A DNA stretch of 64,000 bases, from contig OY294070.1 in the NCBI GenBank assembly GCA_958510875.1, forward strand, positions 115,486,703 to 115,550,702, written 5' to 3'. The position numbers were made by a program, and so were the translations under genes. The notes under the pieces are model-generated. The model did not search any database. It was given only the letters and a program-made list of their open reading frames with translations, and was not told where the DNA came from. This document shows positions 9,325 through 23,121 of this stretch, one piece after another; within the stretch, counting starts at the first letter, position 1; the number at the start of each line of letters is the position of its first letter. This stretch comes from Endomychus coccineus (taxonomy: Eukaryota; Arthropoda; Insecta; Coleoptera; Endomychidae).

Positions 9325-12300
9325 GCCGATCAGAGACACGAATTGTCTTCTTAAAAATAATGTTCAATTATATTAAACAACATGGTTCTCATTCTACTGT
9401 TCGAAAAAAGGAATATGAAACCCTAAAATAATTCTTATTTGCGAAGAAATGAGAATCAACGAGAGATAAAATTCCATCTTCAGTACAAAACAGGCAGTTT
9501 CTTAAAAACTGCGTTATTTCCAATTTCACCGATTCCTTATCAATTTTACCTGCAAATTGTCGTCGTGTTATGTACAGAAATCGATGAAAACAAAATGTAT
9601 TGCGACTATGCGATATACTGAGATAGCCACACTAACCTTCCAATATGGTCGTGCTGCTTAGACTACGTCAAGGTATTTACCTCAAATTTTTCCTTAGTGA
9701 CGTTATGCTTGCGGATCTCTTTAACAATTATTTAATTATTTCAGTAGTTATTTTTTTATGATACAAAATTAAATAATTGCAACACATTAGGATAAGTTTG
9801 AAATTTAATTTATTTACAAAATTATTATCAAATATTCATAAAATCCTTACAATCAAAGTGGCGATGTACAGGCAGTCTTATATTAGTTTTCACAAGTGTC
9901 GCACAACAAGCATAACGTCAGTATGATTCACTAAGCAAAAAACGATATTCCCCAGATTAAGTACAAGAGGATTTTTGTACGTCATCCAAAAGCCGAGATA
10001 TTGAAGATTTTGCAAGCACAAGCCACTTTGAACGCACGGAATCGGTTTCCCCCACTCCGCTGTACGCTCCGGTAGCCGCGTACGCTTCACTTTGTTACTC
10101 AATTTCTAATACTACTAATACTATAAATTAATAAAACATATCCTAGTATTTTTTTTTATTGAAAATCTAGGTATTTAACATCAACTTTCATAACGTATAC
10201 TCTAAAATGTTTATTGCGTCTTACAGATTTTTTTGAAATAAAAGAATTATCTCTGTTCCAGAAGGTCGTAGACGAAACATTTTGTATTGATAATTCGTGA
10301 AAAATGTCAGGAATCGATTTCCGTCCAAGACATTTCTTTAAAACAAAAATTGTAAAACTCATCTCGAAAAAACAGGTTCAAAAAAGGTGCAATTTTTTCG
10401 AAGTTGTTTTTTCAATCTTAAAATTAAAAAAATGGCTATATTTCTTCGAAAACATTATAGCACAACTCTTTAAGAACAAAATAATCCTGGAATCGTTACT
10501 CTAGAGCAATCCGCTGAGAATATTAGCCAATTTATGAAAGCGCCCTTTTCTTCGAAAAATCGATGAATTTCGAAAAATTATTGATATTTTAAATTGAAAA
10601 AAAAATAACAAGTATGAAATCGTAATAGTTCACGACTTTTCGGTACCCGGATTCTAAACAGTTTTTTTCATATAACTCGAAAAGTATGGAAGATATCGAT
10701 ATTTATCATGGGAGCAAATCGATAGATTCATCTGATACCTACAACTTTTTCCTCCAATTTTTCTCGATCCGAGCTATAGTTTCTTATTTATTAAAAAAAA
10801 CGCATTTTGCAACTTTGCCAATTTTAAATCGATCGAGTCGCATGAAACAGAAACTCATCTTCAAATTTTATTTTTCCAGGTATTAATTTCTGCATGCACT
10901 ACTCTCTATTGCTTGGACTAAGCAGAATGCTTCTGAGACATCTACTATTTTGTTGACTAGGTTAGATATTATGGTTCTCTCTGGCATCAATTAGATTAAC
11001 ATCGACAGAATGAGCGTTTAGTAACATTGCAATTCGCTCATTACACTATTACAGGCTTAATATTTCCCTTAAACTCCGGTTTTTTACTTTTTACATCGAT
11101 ACTGCGTATAGTGAAGGAAATAACCTGTATAAAATGAGGAAGTAATCATTTTATACTCATTTCATACTGTTTACATTGTATAAACATATATTTCAATATC
11201 AAGGGAACGGTTATCTATTCAGAAACTGTTGCGTGATGGTTTCGTGCGTGTGTACAAATTTTCGCGAAGTATTTTCTAAGAGCCCTGCGGGAATTGCTGC
11301 TACACAGCATGTAAGTGGGCACATCGTAGAACTCTTTGATACTAACAGCAACTGACGATTATGAGAAGATGAAAGACATGTGTCTCACTGAAATTAATCA
11401 TGATATGTATGATGTTTCACGTGTTAGGATTCTTTCGTTATAAAGTTGTCATTCAATTATGTTTTGCACATCTAAATATATAAGAAAATGTCGGATTTAA
11501 ACGTTCTGAGGAGCTTCCGCGATTATTCACCATTATCCACTAGCGCATTTGATGAAGGAAGCACCACAAAGTATGAACGATTTTTTACGTAGGTACTAAT
11601 GTAACTAAATGAAGCCACGTAGCTTCAGTCATAATTAAATTATGATATCTGAAAAACTTAGTTCACTGGAGTAATTAGTGTTATTCGGCTCGCAAAAACG
11701 GCAGTGTACATTTATCTCAATTTCGGGCCGAGTATTATTTACTTCAAATTATAAAGGTGGCTACATACGTAACGAGAAATCGTAGCGATTTGAAACTGTG
11801 CAGGTAAATCGAAATACTTCTTTGCAGAGCGGGAACTAGGATTCAAGCGCCTGTGGCGCCTTTGAGGAAATTCATTTTTCAATAAATACATGTTTTTTCA
11901 TAATTGATATTTATTGATTATATTTCGAATGAACTTTTTCATTAACAATGTAAAGGTTCTTATTAACTCTTACTAAAGGATAAGCTAAAGCTCTATTCTA
12001 TCACTTGGTTGCCGACAGCTACAGTGAAGATGGTCGTAGGTTATATTTCAGATATTGAAAATTCATGCGCCAGAGTATTTTAACCAACCAATGAATTATG
12101 TATATAACTAGGGGATGCAAATACTCAAGTCCCCAGGTTAAATTACCCTGAAAGAAAGAAAATGAAAGACCTGTACCCAGAATGATTGAAATTTACTTTG
12201 AAATACTAATATTGATATAATTTATGACAAACTTACATTAATGAGATATGAAGCGAATGATTAGAAAATATGGATGAAATCAGTTACTTAAATCATTTAA

Positions 12301-13440
12301 ACAAGTGAACAGTTGATTGAATTTACATAATATACAATACTCAATGATTATTAAAATTGTTACACAAAACCACAATCGATAATCTGACGTGGTGAGAGTT
12401 GATATTGTATTTGCTTGGTGATGATTAATTACTTCTACTTCATGTAGGGGTCCCTGCCACAATTAAGATACCGTTTCCACGATTGTACAGTGACTCCTAA
12501 GTGATCTTCCCACAGCAGATTCCAAACAATCCTCAACACACTTCTTGTTGAACTTTCCACAACATAGACAAAAACATAGGGAAGAAGAAGAACCCTGAAA
12601 TCACGAAACGTTCAAACCTCTATTGTTCTACTGTCGTCAGAAGACAGACATGAACAAAATACATAACAATTGTTGAACAATTTAGGACTAGCCTATGTTC
12701 TGTCAGATACCACCTATGAAGGCAATTAATTCCTGAAGTTAGTGAATGAATCAAATGAAATTACAAAGATATTTACCTCTGACACGATAGGGTTTTAAGA
12801 CAACTTTTACTTCCGTTCACAGCCAGTCACGTCGAAAACTAAGTTTAGATCCCCGAAGGTATATCAATTACCCAATCAATTTCAAATATTCCAATCCAAA
12901 TTGGTGATTGATGTCTTTGTTTTCAACGGAAGGATATTCCCAGAATTTGGTTCCAAGCACACGCGTGGTATCACCTCCCTGTTGAAATAACCTAGCAATC
13001 GACTTTCCACTCGAACGAAATGACCAGATAACAGTTTCTCTTCCTTTCCGGCGTCTCACAGAACACCCTCGAAAGAGAAGCGGTAACTGTCACCGAGTAG
13101 CCAAGACCCTTAGAAGACCCTTAGAATATTGGTACGGTCCATGACTCTGAGACTATACGGACCATGACTCTCAGAATATACGGAATATACGGTCTAGCAT
13201 AGCTGACGTCACAGGAGTTAACCGATTGTCCTACAGCAGCCATTTCTAAGCCGTAAAGTGGAATTTACACGTTACAACAACAATCTCACATATTTCTTAT
13301 AAGGTAGTGAACAAAAGGCCAATCAATGAAATGAATGTGAAACGATGAAAAAAAATATGAAGATATGTAAACATTAAAGAAAGAATAAAAAAAATAAATG
13401 AATGAATAAAATAATCATACAAATATTCTAATAAAGTAAA
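9325..13440. other. Long stretch without recognisable gene
   Basis: I find no family motif in about 4.1 kb. The frames at 9890-10102 and 10156-10362 (minus) are open for 70 codons or fewer and match nothing I know. The segment 10290-10880 has the A/T-run style of the inverted arms of the long-TIR elements (TATAACTCGAAAAGTATGGA, CTCGATCCGAGC) and may be an old transposon end, but I see no partner arm. Around 13090-13190 there are short local duplications (AGACCCTTAGAA; ATACGG). Confidence 0.5.
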
Positions 13441-13444
13441 TATG

Positions 13445-14740
13445 GCTTGGTGGTATGGTGGCGAAAGATTCAGTAGGCTGGGGCGATCCGAGAAGGCTAA
13501 GAGCATTCGAAGGAGCAAGCTTGCCTGGCTGCAACGGGAGCTATCAGAACAAAGCCAACAGCCTCTTCGAAGTTTTGCTGAATATACCGCCACATCATAT
13601 TTACATACAAGGTGAAACCAAGTCAGTCACCAGCAGACTGGGCAAGTCCACATAAGCAAATTGCACGGGAACATGTACAACGAGCTATACAATGAGTTAG
13701 AAACCGACCCCATAATGGGGAAGTCATCGGATGAGATACGTCTCAAGTATAGCTTCGAGAAAAACTTCAAAATAGTCATAACAGGGAAAACCTACGAAAA
13801 TGCAGAAATGGCTTGTTACACAGGCGGCTCAAATATCGAGGGAGGTGCAGCAGGAGTAGGACTATAAATCGCCAAAGCAAAGGCAAGAATCTCACTGAGT
13901 TTGGGCAAACCCGTGACAATATTCCAGGCAAAAGTTGCTGCAATCCATCACTGTGCTGAAGAGCTATTAAGGCATGAGTTTCAGGAAAAAACCATCGCCA
14001 TATATTCTGACAGCCAAGCGGTTATAAAATTCAGTTTCTTACAGGTCAATACCAAAATTGTCTGAGACTGCTTAGAAACCCTATAAGAGTTGGGCAGTCA
14101 AAACAGCCTGGGTATTGGGCCACACAGGCTACAAAGGCAACGAAGAGGCTGATTCACCGGCCGAAAAGTAGCATGTAGGGCTCTTATTGGTCCAGAACCC
14201 TTCTCTGGTATAGCGGAAGCGCTGCGCAAATCATATAACAGTACTTGGTTGATGAATCAATCTCGAGAATGATGAAACAAGAGACCCGGAATGAGACAGG
14301 TCAAAGAGTTCATTAAAGAAGCATTGCCAAATTCAGAGATTACCTACTTATCCAAAATAGAAGATCAACTAGAATCATGATTGGTCTCCTTACAGGGCAT
14401 TGTAGACTCAACATACAAATACATGAACAACATTGGACTGGCAGATACAACCCTATGCAGGTTCTGCCAAGAAGACGAGGAGACCTCAGTACATACACTG
14501 TGCTACTGCGAAGGCCTAACAAGGCTAAGGTTCTCAACGTCAGGGAAGGAAAAACCACAACCCTCCCATTATATTGAGAACCTGAGGTCTGGCCTATGAA
14601 GTCTAGTATCAAAGATGGGTCTAGACAGGGAACTCTAAGATAAAAAGAGGGCATATACAATAGATATGAAAAGGTTGCGATGGTAAGGCTCCTAGCTCAT
14701 AAGCCCCATATAAATCTAATCTTATCTAAATGAATAAATA
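13445..14740 (+). pseudogene. Non-LTR retrotransposon: RNase H domain, tail and 3' end
   Basis: This plus-strand 5'-truncated copy has several frameshifts. A frame ending near 13867 gives YTGGSNIEGGAAG, the first RNase H strand with its catalytic Asp replaced. It continues, after a stop, with FQAKVAAIHHCAEELL (Glu helix) and IAIYSDSQAVIKF (the second catalytic Asp), and further on GHTGYKGNEEAD. The region 14377-14560 encodes the post-RNase H tail with GLLTGHC, then CRFCQEDEETSVHTLCYCEG, a Cys/His zinc-knuckle-like motif. The element ends in a short ATAAATAAATAA tail near 14735, as in non-LTR elements ending in simple repeats. Its relatives are the piece at 5.5-6.3 kb and, by general organisation, the one at 47.7-49.2 kb. 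It is inactive. Confidence 0.8.
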
Positions 14741-14867
14741 AATAATCTCATAAACAAAATAAAGGAAATGAAATATAACAAAAATGACAATATATTCTTT
14801 GGAATCCAATAAACTTAAACTTAACTCTTCTTGGTTTGGTTTCTGCGAAAACATCAATATAGTTTTA

Positions 14868-15620
14868 AAATTCTAAGCCGGTAGCAAATCGGTTCCTCTC
14901 TATTGATATTATTGCCAAGTTGGCTAGCCTTTCTTGCCCCATCAAACATTTCAAGTAAGTTTTCACTAATTTTAACTTACCAAAAGAACTTCCCCATATC
15001 GCTGTGGTTACTGGTAACGTTAAGAATATCCTGAGGGCTGAGTGATTTGTAAATATTGCTTGAAGCGACAATCATGCATTTTCCGAAGTATATCAATAAT
15101 ATTCATTTGTCCAAGTCAGTAAACATTGCACATGCTTGAAATTTGAACCTTTCCAAAATCTTAACTGTACTTGGAAGCCAAATTCGCAGCTTTCACCCTC
15201 AATTTATCAAGTGGAGACTCTGTTATAGATCTTCCTTCCAAAAAATTGTCCTCAGCCACTTCTGACGAAGCATTCAATCTTCCTCCAAGTCCAATACTAG
15301 AAGGAGTTCTTTTTTCAATAGACTTTTCTGATCCATAATGAACGCCTCATCATTAACTGCTTTTCCTGACATCTTTTCAATTTTTCGTTCCCTCTCTTCT
15401 CCAAAATTTGGTTCGATATTAATCGTTTCAAGCAATGATTTTGAAGACTCTATAGATACTCGAAGAAATCAGATCTATAATAACGAATTTCATCAGATAG
15501 TCCTTTCATCATTCTTGCACCATCCCCAACATCTAATCTTTGGTTCTGCAGTGCCAGATCAATTTTATCAATCTTTCGAAGAACTCCATCCCCAAACAAC
15601 AGAAAAACAATGAAAGTAAA
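14868..15620 (-). pseudogene. hAT-family transposase (ZMYM-like), C-terminal half, decayed
   Basis: On the minus strand, 15600-15330 encodes LRKIDKIDLALQNQ, then GDGARMMKGLSDEIR, and after a frameshift EKMSGKAVNDEAF. From 15260 to 14868 follows SPLDKLRVKAANLASKYS, a stop, then ALRIFLTLPVTTAI and FGKLKLVKTYLKCLMGQERL with LAIISIE. That end is the hAT C-terminal dimerisation region (the usual A-S-x-ERSFS is mutated to WGSSFGK). The order and motifs fit the group of hAT transposases related to zinc finger MYM-type proteins. Several stops and frame changes show it is dead. The N-terminal zinc fingers and catalytic core are not visible. No TIRs were found. Confidence 0.8.
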
Positions 15621-15639
15621 TTGGAAAAATGGAACATTT

Positions 15640-16677
15640 CACAATCTTTTGGTCCTAGGTCGTTTGCGCCCGTGGATAATGCCTCCTTCGCACCCCCTCA
15701 GTACGGCACCGCTTCTTTGTACCCACTAGGCATAGCTATTTGTGATGATCACCAGGTAAAAGCAAGCCCTTCTGCTATGTAAATTTCATAGGTGGATAAC
15801 GACCTTTTAGCAGTTGCAGAACTAATTTTGTGTTTAATGAACTTCACAATTTTTTAAGCTATTGCATATAGCTTTTATCGCGGGCTTTGAGCGCGGCGAC
15901 CGAATCAAGAAAAAAAAACAAAAGACAAATACCATAACGAAAATCTAAAAAATCAAATACCGTAACGAAATATCCTAAGACCCACCACTCCGCCTACCAT
16001 GTAGCTCGTCCGAGCTTAAAATTGTCGTAATGTTAACTTTGAACCTTTTAAAAGGTCGTGATAGCCCCAAAGTGGGTCGAAAACTGTTTTGAATTGGTTA
16101 ATTTTCGATAAATCGAATGACGTGAGAAGCGCATAGCTCGCGAGTTAGATAAGTACAAAATTACGGTACATAGAACGTCTTAACGAGGACTTTTCGCATG
16201 CGGTTTTTGCTCCATGTCGTTAGTTTATGAACGGGGCCAACTAAATAGCATAGTCTCGGGCCCCAAAATGTCGATTAAATAGGAAAATTCAATTAAAACA
16301 GTTTGAGGTATTCTCAGTTGTCGCCTACTAGCATCTGACATGCGACGTACGAAAGGGAATTTTCTAGCTGCTTAAATATACCGAAAGCGGTTCGCCGGCC
16401 GCACGGGGTTCGAAACGGCCCCAAATTAACAAAATAGAGTTAAAATGTATAAACTCTAACTTACGCGCAGCGAGCTCCTCGAGGATATGTCAAAATTATT
16501 ACGTTCGTAGCTAATTACATAAGATGTCTGGCGTTCATGCAATTGTGTTTTTATACAATTCGAACCTTCCAATTTCGATAGGCCACGTGAAAATACCGGA
16601 GCCGGAAGCGCTATCGAGATCTGAACGTTAAAACTTTCGTATAAAATTGTGTTTACAAGTCAACAGACACTTGTCAC
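15640..16677. other. No recognisable gene, somewhat higher GC
   Basis: This region has more CpG and GC than its surroundings (for example around 15880 and 16390) but no motif that I recognise. It contains two near-identical AATACC(A/G)TAACGAAA blocks at about 15930-15970. Confidence 0.4.
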
Positions 16678-16715
16678 CATAGACAACTCTACTACCGGTA
16701 GTAGAGTTATCTATG
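16678..16715. repeat. Near-perfect 38-bp palindrome
   Basis: Two 19-bp halves starting CATAGA and meeting at ACCGGT are inverted copies with one mismatch. No spacer separates them, so the sequence could extrude a cruciform or an RNA hairpin. No target duplication or element ends are visible. Confidence 0.7.
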
Positions 16716-19700
16716 CTTGTCACAGAATACTCTTCATAGAGATCAAGATGATACTTTTTTTTATTCATAATTCGTGAACATTGTGAAGGGGTAGTGGATG
16801 TTTTTCTGCCCAACTTTTTCCAGTGGCGTAGTGCTATGCACCGCTTTACTGCGGCAGTCCCCGAGTGCCACACGTTTCATTTTTATTATTTTCATGTGTG
16901 TAGGTTGTTCCATTACCATTAAATTTACCTAAATATGTATTATTTAATATTTAGATTAGGCTCATTTCCCCCATATTTTTCAGTATGAGATATTTCAGAA
17001 GTTATGCCCAATTTTATATGGAAATCCTTGCTAGTTCAACGTCCTTTTACTCGTAACGAAACATTTTGACATTACTTTCTCACTTGCATAACTTTTTGAC
17101 ATTATTCCAGCTTATGACAAACTGTCATTTTATGAATTGAAAATTGCAACTGAATAGAGTGCAGGGCGAACCAGAAGTCGAACATAAGATTTATCGATTT
17201 TTGAATGAATACCCCCCTGTATTTCATCTCAAAAAGCGACACTTAATGTGCTTCCATTTTTATTGTGCAGTACCTATACCTGAACTCATTCATTTCTGAA
17301 ATATTCACGATTCAATAACAGAAAGAAATGTCCAGTAATTATCTTGTCATAACTAGTTAGCCGTAGAAAAATGACAATATGACAGTCGTGGAGACCTAAA
17401 CTAAAATTTACACAAAACACTTAAGAATTTAGAATTAATGCTAACAAATTGTTTCACTATACTGTGGCATTCTCAAAGCTGGGAGTTATCGAATGAAGCT
17501 AAATCAAAAATTTTGTCGTTAAATACGTTACAAATTGAGAGATGGGGTAGACAACGGTTCGGCTGGGAGCTGATTTATAAAATTGTTGACAAGTGGTATC
17601 GATTTGATCATTTAATATTAGATTATTATTGTTTTTTGAATGTTTTAAGATATAACGTCATAACGCCTCAAGTAATCACGATATCCACTTACTTGCATTT
17701 GCTCAGGGAGAAAAAAGATAACGAAATTACCCGATTCTTCACGCTATAGTTTGCACCATGATTACTCGACACAAATGAATTGAGCAAGCGGTGTCGTCGT
17801 CGATTCACATTCGGTAAAATGAATCTACACAAACTTAATCGACACCGATTTATTGTCTGGATAATTGAACTTGCACCGTCGAACTCTGCACACTTAAATA
17901 TTTGCAAACGATTTACTATCTACAGGTACTTTTAATCTGTGCAGTTTGGCTTGTATAGATAAATTGATGCGACGTATTCTTCATGTATGTTTCGCTCAGC
18001 TAGAGATGTGAATCTGAATTCATTGAATTGTTGTGTGAAGGGGGTAGAAAATACCCCTATCATCACCGGTTCCTTAGCTTGTATAATTTGTATAAAAAAG
18101 AAATGAAACTTTTTCTGAAAAACTGAAATTTTCCGAGATATGGCCACTATAAAATTCCTAAAATTGGAGGAGAGGAAATGAAAAAAGAAAGAGAACAAAT
18201 CTGAAAAGTTTCAGGTGAATGTATGATAGAAATTCAAGTTCACATGAAAAACCAGCCATTTCTATGACATCTATTGAAACCATTTTCAATTGTAAAATAA
18301 ATTTTGAACAGAAATGGGAAACTTTCCCTGAAATATTTTTTATTTTATTTTAATTCATTAATAATAAAAAATTGACAAATGATACAGACGATTAAAATAA
18401 CACATTTTTCATCTACAAAAAACTATTTGTTCCGGTATAATGATTGAAAAAATAATTGTAAAGACGTCACAATTTTTTGTATAATACGTCTTCTTTTTTA
18501 ATTTCTTGAGCTTATTTATATTTTCATATATGACGATTATACACAATAATTAATTTTTTTCTTTTCGATTTTTGTTTGTTCTTTATAATTTATTGTACAA
18601 TGACGATAAATAAATTGAAGAAATTGAAAAAAAAGGAGCAAGGTGGCATTGCAGCTAAAGTATTATCCAAAAAATAGGGTCTTTTCACGGTGTGCTTTTT
18701 ATCATTATACGAAAACGAATGTTCTTTTTTGGGAAAAATTGTTGATACTTGTTCTGAGCGTTTGTATCATTTCTCATACTTTCACTTTGAAAAATAAAAA
18801 TTTGTTTCAATAGGAGTTAATCGAAATTTGTTTTGTAGAATTACTGGATACTAAACAGAATTGTGAAAGCCGAATGTACAATTATAAAATCTTCGGTTGG
18901 AGGTTCGGCACATGGCAATAATATTGACAGTGCCAGTTAAGAATGATCTCTTGAAATCTTGGAAATGAAATTTATCTACTGGAGTCTGTTTCGCACTCAA
19001 TATATATAAAAAACCTTAGGATACATGTTTTACAATTCCGCGTTAACACGCACAATAATGAAATTGATGTTTATGCTTCATTGAATCTGATTCCATTGGG
19101 GATTACCTGTTGGGACAACTTGCCGTATGCCATATGTAGTTTGAATCCCATTTCTCTCCATTTCACGCGAATGTTTTATATTTGATAGATTGAACCAAAC
19201 CCCTCTTTCCCTTTTAGCTTAACCATTTTTAACCTTCGTTTGAGAGCTCCTTCTTTATTGATTTGTAATGTCGATTAGAGTGATCTCATGTTGATGTTCT
19301 GTTTTCTTCCAGAAAGTTGGCGTTTCGGAAATTGAATCAAGGGGTAAGTCATAAATGATTTATACGATCGGTAACGGCAATCGGAACCGTAATAACTACT
19401 TCGTGGAATCTAAAAAGGTCATTCGTTTGCCAGATATGAGCGGAAAGTGACATTTTCGGTTGGTTATCATTCTCAACCGATACATGATGTGGATTGATTG
19501 AAAATTATCACAGAAGAATAGAAGGATGCTACTCCGGAAATCGAAGTAGATTCATCAACGTTAATAAATCCTTTTAGTTTCTACTTTTCTGTTAGTCAAA
19601 ATCACACATAATCTCACTAATTCAGCAATGTTTGAATATCCGACTTCATCAGTAAAGTTATTATCAATTCAACTCAACTTATACCTAAAATATTCTATAC

Positions 19701-19844
19701 TTAATTTCATTAACATATCATCTCTTGCACCAGCATCGGAAAAATTAATGTGCATATTTTTCCATTCCTGATCTATACTATTTCCATCTATTCCAAATCA
19801 CTTGAAGAGACATCAACTCAGATGGCTTATTTGCCACTTTAGTC
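16716..19844. other. Long stretch without recognisable gene
   Basis: The frames at 17438-17749 (plus) and 17932-18198 (minus) are open but carry no family signature. The region 18300-18620 is extremely AT-rich. I can support no feature here. Confidence 0.5.
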
Positions 19845-20480
19845 TCACGTGGGATTTAAGAATTCAAAGAAAAATGGGGAGGGGCCAAATGGAATTTCGT
19901 GTATCGTTCTCAAAAAATGTTCCTCAGAGTACGCACCAGATCTTTGCAGGTTGTTTTATCTTCCCTTTGGTGTATTCCCCACTCTAGTTGGAAGACAGAT
20001 AGAGTTCAGGAAACTCCAAAACGAGGAAGGAGTTAATGGGGAAAGCAATCAACATAGCGTTCATCCAATACCTAGCATAATCCAAAATCGTGAATGACCT
20101 ACGATATAACTTTCGTCAGCAGAGATTAACAGGAGACCTGCTTGCTTTCATTATGGCAGGCATCTATTGGAAAGTATTGGGAATCTTTAGCTAGAGTAAA
20201 GCATTTGACCGAGTATGGTAACCGGGTCGGAAAATTTCCGTCATGTTGTTTGCCGCCCCAACTATGTCGTTTACTTCCGAGTCTTTCCTCAGATAGACTG
20301 ATTCATGTGGTGGTTGATGGAGTTTCTTCCTACAAGTGGCTATCAACGGTGGTATTCCATAGGGACACGTCTTGGCACCAACTTTTGTTCTGCTCCATAT
20401 CGATGACCCATTGAAAGTGACCTCCTGTTCCGACCTCAGCTTTGGAAATGGTGGTACAGTTCACACCACTTCATCTTCTA
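19845..20480 (+). pseudogene. Non-LTR reverse transcriptase fragment (main dispersed family)
   Basis: Plus-strand pieces cover RT fingers and palm. GPNGISCIVLKKC and LCRLFYL (about 19875-19975) come first, then NDLRYNFRQQ and a SKAFDRVW remnant (about 20090-20225). Next are SFLRxTDS and VVDGVSS (about 20285-20330), and finally a decayed GVPQGxVLAPTxxLLHIDDPL (about 20345-20415). Frameshifts and stops are frequent. The same family appears in minus orientation at 28.4, 54.5-55.5, 57.0-57.7 and 62.6-63.5 kb and as 3' ends at 50.9 and 55.6 kb. Jockey- or CR1-like by motif; the exact clade is not determined. Confidence 0.75.
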
Positions 20481-20659
20481 GGGCCCCTATATACACCAAA
20501 TTTCAAATGTAATCAAATGTGCAACACGGAAACATGTGGATGCAATACATGAAAATTTGACAAAGACTTTTGAAATGAGGATCTGATAAGCTAGTAGTTC
20601 ATTGCAACAAAAACTAAAGATGGTATGTTCTCCAGGAAGGAGGAGCTCACAATTCCTAA

Positions 20660-21260
20660 ACAGCGTGAATTTCTTTAATCGTTCTCAACATGGGTTTATA
20701 AGACGTAGGTCTACGGACACCGCTTTGCTTAATTTTGTGAACTAGGTAATTCCTAGGGAGTGTTTATTTTGCCAATCTTTGTTCCAGACTTAAATATGCT
20801 ATAGTGATCTGTGGAGGCTCTTCAAGACTAATAGATATCTTTAAGCTGCAGAAACGAGCTCTAAAAATAATTTAGAAAAAAAATTCAATCAGTCATGTAA
20901 AAGTAAATTTGCTAGTAATCAGTTCTTAACAAGACCAGACCTGTATATCTTTGAATATTTACTTTTTATTGCAAAAAATCAGCACATTTTTTCACATGAA
21001 CTGATAGATCATGAATATAACACGAACGATAAAAATAGCTATAATTATCTTCGACATAGATTAACTCTAACTTTAACTTTCTAGACAAGTCCTTATTATG
21101 CATGCATGCATTCGTGTTTATAAATGTTCACCTGAGGGTCTACATGAACTGATTGTTCCTAAAAACGATTCAGGAGTGAAGTATTCAACTATATATGTGA
21201 TTTCAAACCTGTTGGAGAATTTTTAATAGTAAATAGGTCACCCTTAAATTAGTTACTATG
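20660..21260 (+). pseudogene. CR1/L2-like non-LTR retrotransposon, 3' part
   Basis: A short RT piece with SQHGFIRRRSTDTALLNFV (about 20680-20740) is followed directly by a C-terminal region resembling LQKRALKII (about 20845) and then SLNIYFLLQK. The end (about 21175-21235) resembles the last helix of such proteins. The middle of the RT, including the YxDD motif, is deleted. It is in a different non-LTR lineage from the preceding copy. Confidence 0.6.
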
Positions 21261-22796
21261 TGAATAAAGAATTTAAACCCGCTCTCATATTGCCTGTATG
21301 TTTTTTGCCATTGTTAGATATAACTTCAATTTCAGTCTGTTCTGTTCTGGATAGTTTTTGAAAAACTGATATGATTGTTTTATTCTCATTGAACTAGACT
21401 CGATTCTCACTGTTCCATTACAATTGCTTATTGAAGCTTAATAAATTACTTTACTGTACTTTACTACTGTACTATTTGAGATATGTTGTAGGTTAGAGAG
21501 ATTTCGTCAAACATTTTGGTTGACAAGATCAATTACATGGAACAAACAGACGTTTCGTCACTAACTTTGATGGGAGTTTATCGAATTATGCTTAAATTAT
21601 TAAAGGAATTTTCATAACTTTTCCCCATATTTCATGCACATCTCCGTTGAAAGCTTCCTTTGAAATTCACTTCTGTGTCGTTGCAAGTTTATTGAGGCGA
21701 TAGAAAATTGAGATTTTACTCGGTAATTCTCTGGTAAATTGACAAGGCACCCAGTAATTGCCTGTTCGACAGTTTATGTACTCTACGAATTTCTGATAGC
21801 TTCTCCCGTACAAATAACGATGTTCGAGGATGAAAATATAAAAAAAAATGGAAGTGAAAGTCGCTTTTAAATTCAATAAACTGTTATCACATTCACGTTA
21901 ATCTCATCACTAATCATGTCGCTGGAACTTAGCAGAGCGACAACAACTATGCGCTTCGAATTTTTAGTAACTTTTTGATCTTTCATAACAGAAACGTGAT
22001 TTATTGAAAAGTTCACTTGAAGAAGTTTTATCTAAATAACATTCTCACACCCTTACAGACAATCTTGTCTCTTTATAGATACAGAAAACTAACAATAATA
22101 ATAATCATTTATATATAGGTACCACTGAAAATATGCAATTAGACAAATCATCATTGAAAAATATCAGTAAATGTTCCTCACTCATGCTGATCAGATACGT
22201 ATGACAGAATGAACGATTAAATAGTAGTATATGTATGAAAGTTCCAGCCCAAGATCGGTCATTTTTTAATGTTATCTAGGGTGCATTTGAGCAAAAAACG
22301 AACCCCTTTCAGATTATTCACTAACTGCTATCGCACATTCCTAATTTTTTTGTAGTTGTGCGGTCATAAACGTTGTTAGGATTCTATGGTTTGTGATTTC
22401 CCCATATGTGGACTATAATTCTACAATCTACTGTCTGGTAATCTGTGAACTCGTCGTCTGCGCCTTCACAATTTGTCAATCTATTTTTATTGGGTTTACC
22501 TCTATTAGCACAGTAGCTCATGTTCAGTACCTGGTGTTAGAACATTTTGAGCTGTTGAATATCTTCGATTTATTCGAATCTGATGTGGATTCCGGATGGT
22601 CGAACCACTAGACTATGGATGACTTGACAACATTCGATTTTAATGAAATACTGTGGATAACCTAGAATGGAACCGTTTTCCGCTATAATAACCCTTAGAT
22701 TTCCTCATGGGGATTCACATGGAAAATTAACGATTTTGAGCTTGACCTGTCATACTTCTATGGATAAGATATTGACCCCCCTAATTCACTTGAACT
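21261..22796. other. No recognisable gene
   Basis: AT-rich sequence with no supported feature. The 72-codon frame at 22393-22611 has no recognisable motif. Confidence 0.5.
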
Positions 22797-22823
22797 TTTC
22801 GACTACCAAGTAGCCATCATCAG
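22797..22823 (-). ncRNA. Hammerhead-ribozyme-like core
   Basis: On the minus strand the sequence reads CTGATGA, T, GGCTAC, TTG, GTAGTC, GAAA. This is the conserved CUGANGA box, a 6-bp stem II with a 3-nt loop (one G-U pair), then GAAA. One extra U sits between the CUGANGA box and stem II, as in the copies at 26.2 and 31.3 kb. Stem III and the cleavage triplet are not convincing here. Related decayed copies lie at 52193-52219 and 56698-56724. Confidence 0.4.
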
Positions 22824-23121
22824 GGTAAACAAATCAGAGTACCGAGGACCGGAAGTATTTTTTTCTGAAATCGCTCAGGAATGCCTACTTTCTCGGAGCA
22901 ACTTCAGATCCAAAAATACTCTGAACTAGTATTTTAGTCCATTGCTAAGCAACGAACTTCCCCGAATTGGAAACTGTCTGGGAAATTTTTTGTTGCCGAC
23001 CTAGGTCGTCAAAATATGTCTCTACCGATTTTTTATATACAATATAGACAGTAAATAAATACACGCAAATAACCAACTGACATTAACAACATTTATTGAA
23101 TATATTATCACACATATGGAA

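Noticed and set aside
9890..10362. Two minus-strand frames as exons of a host gene
   Set aside because: They lie in different frames without convincing splice sites between them, and neither shows a known domain.
15338..15782. Plus-strand ORFs at 15.3-15.8 kb as genes
   Set aside because: Most of this range is the antisense of the hAT transposase remnant on the minus strand.
17438..17749. 103-codon plus-strand frame as a gene
   Set aside because: No family motif and no context. It could be real, but I cannot support it.
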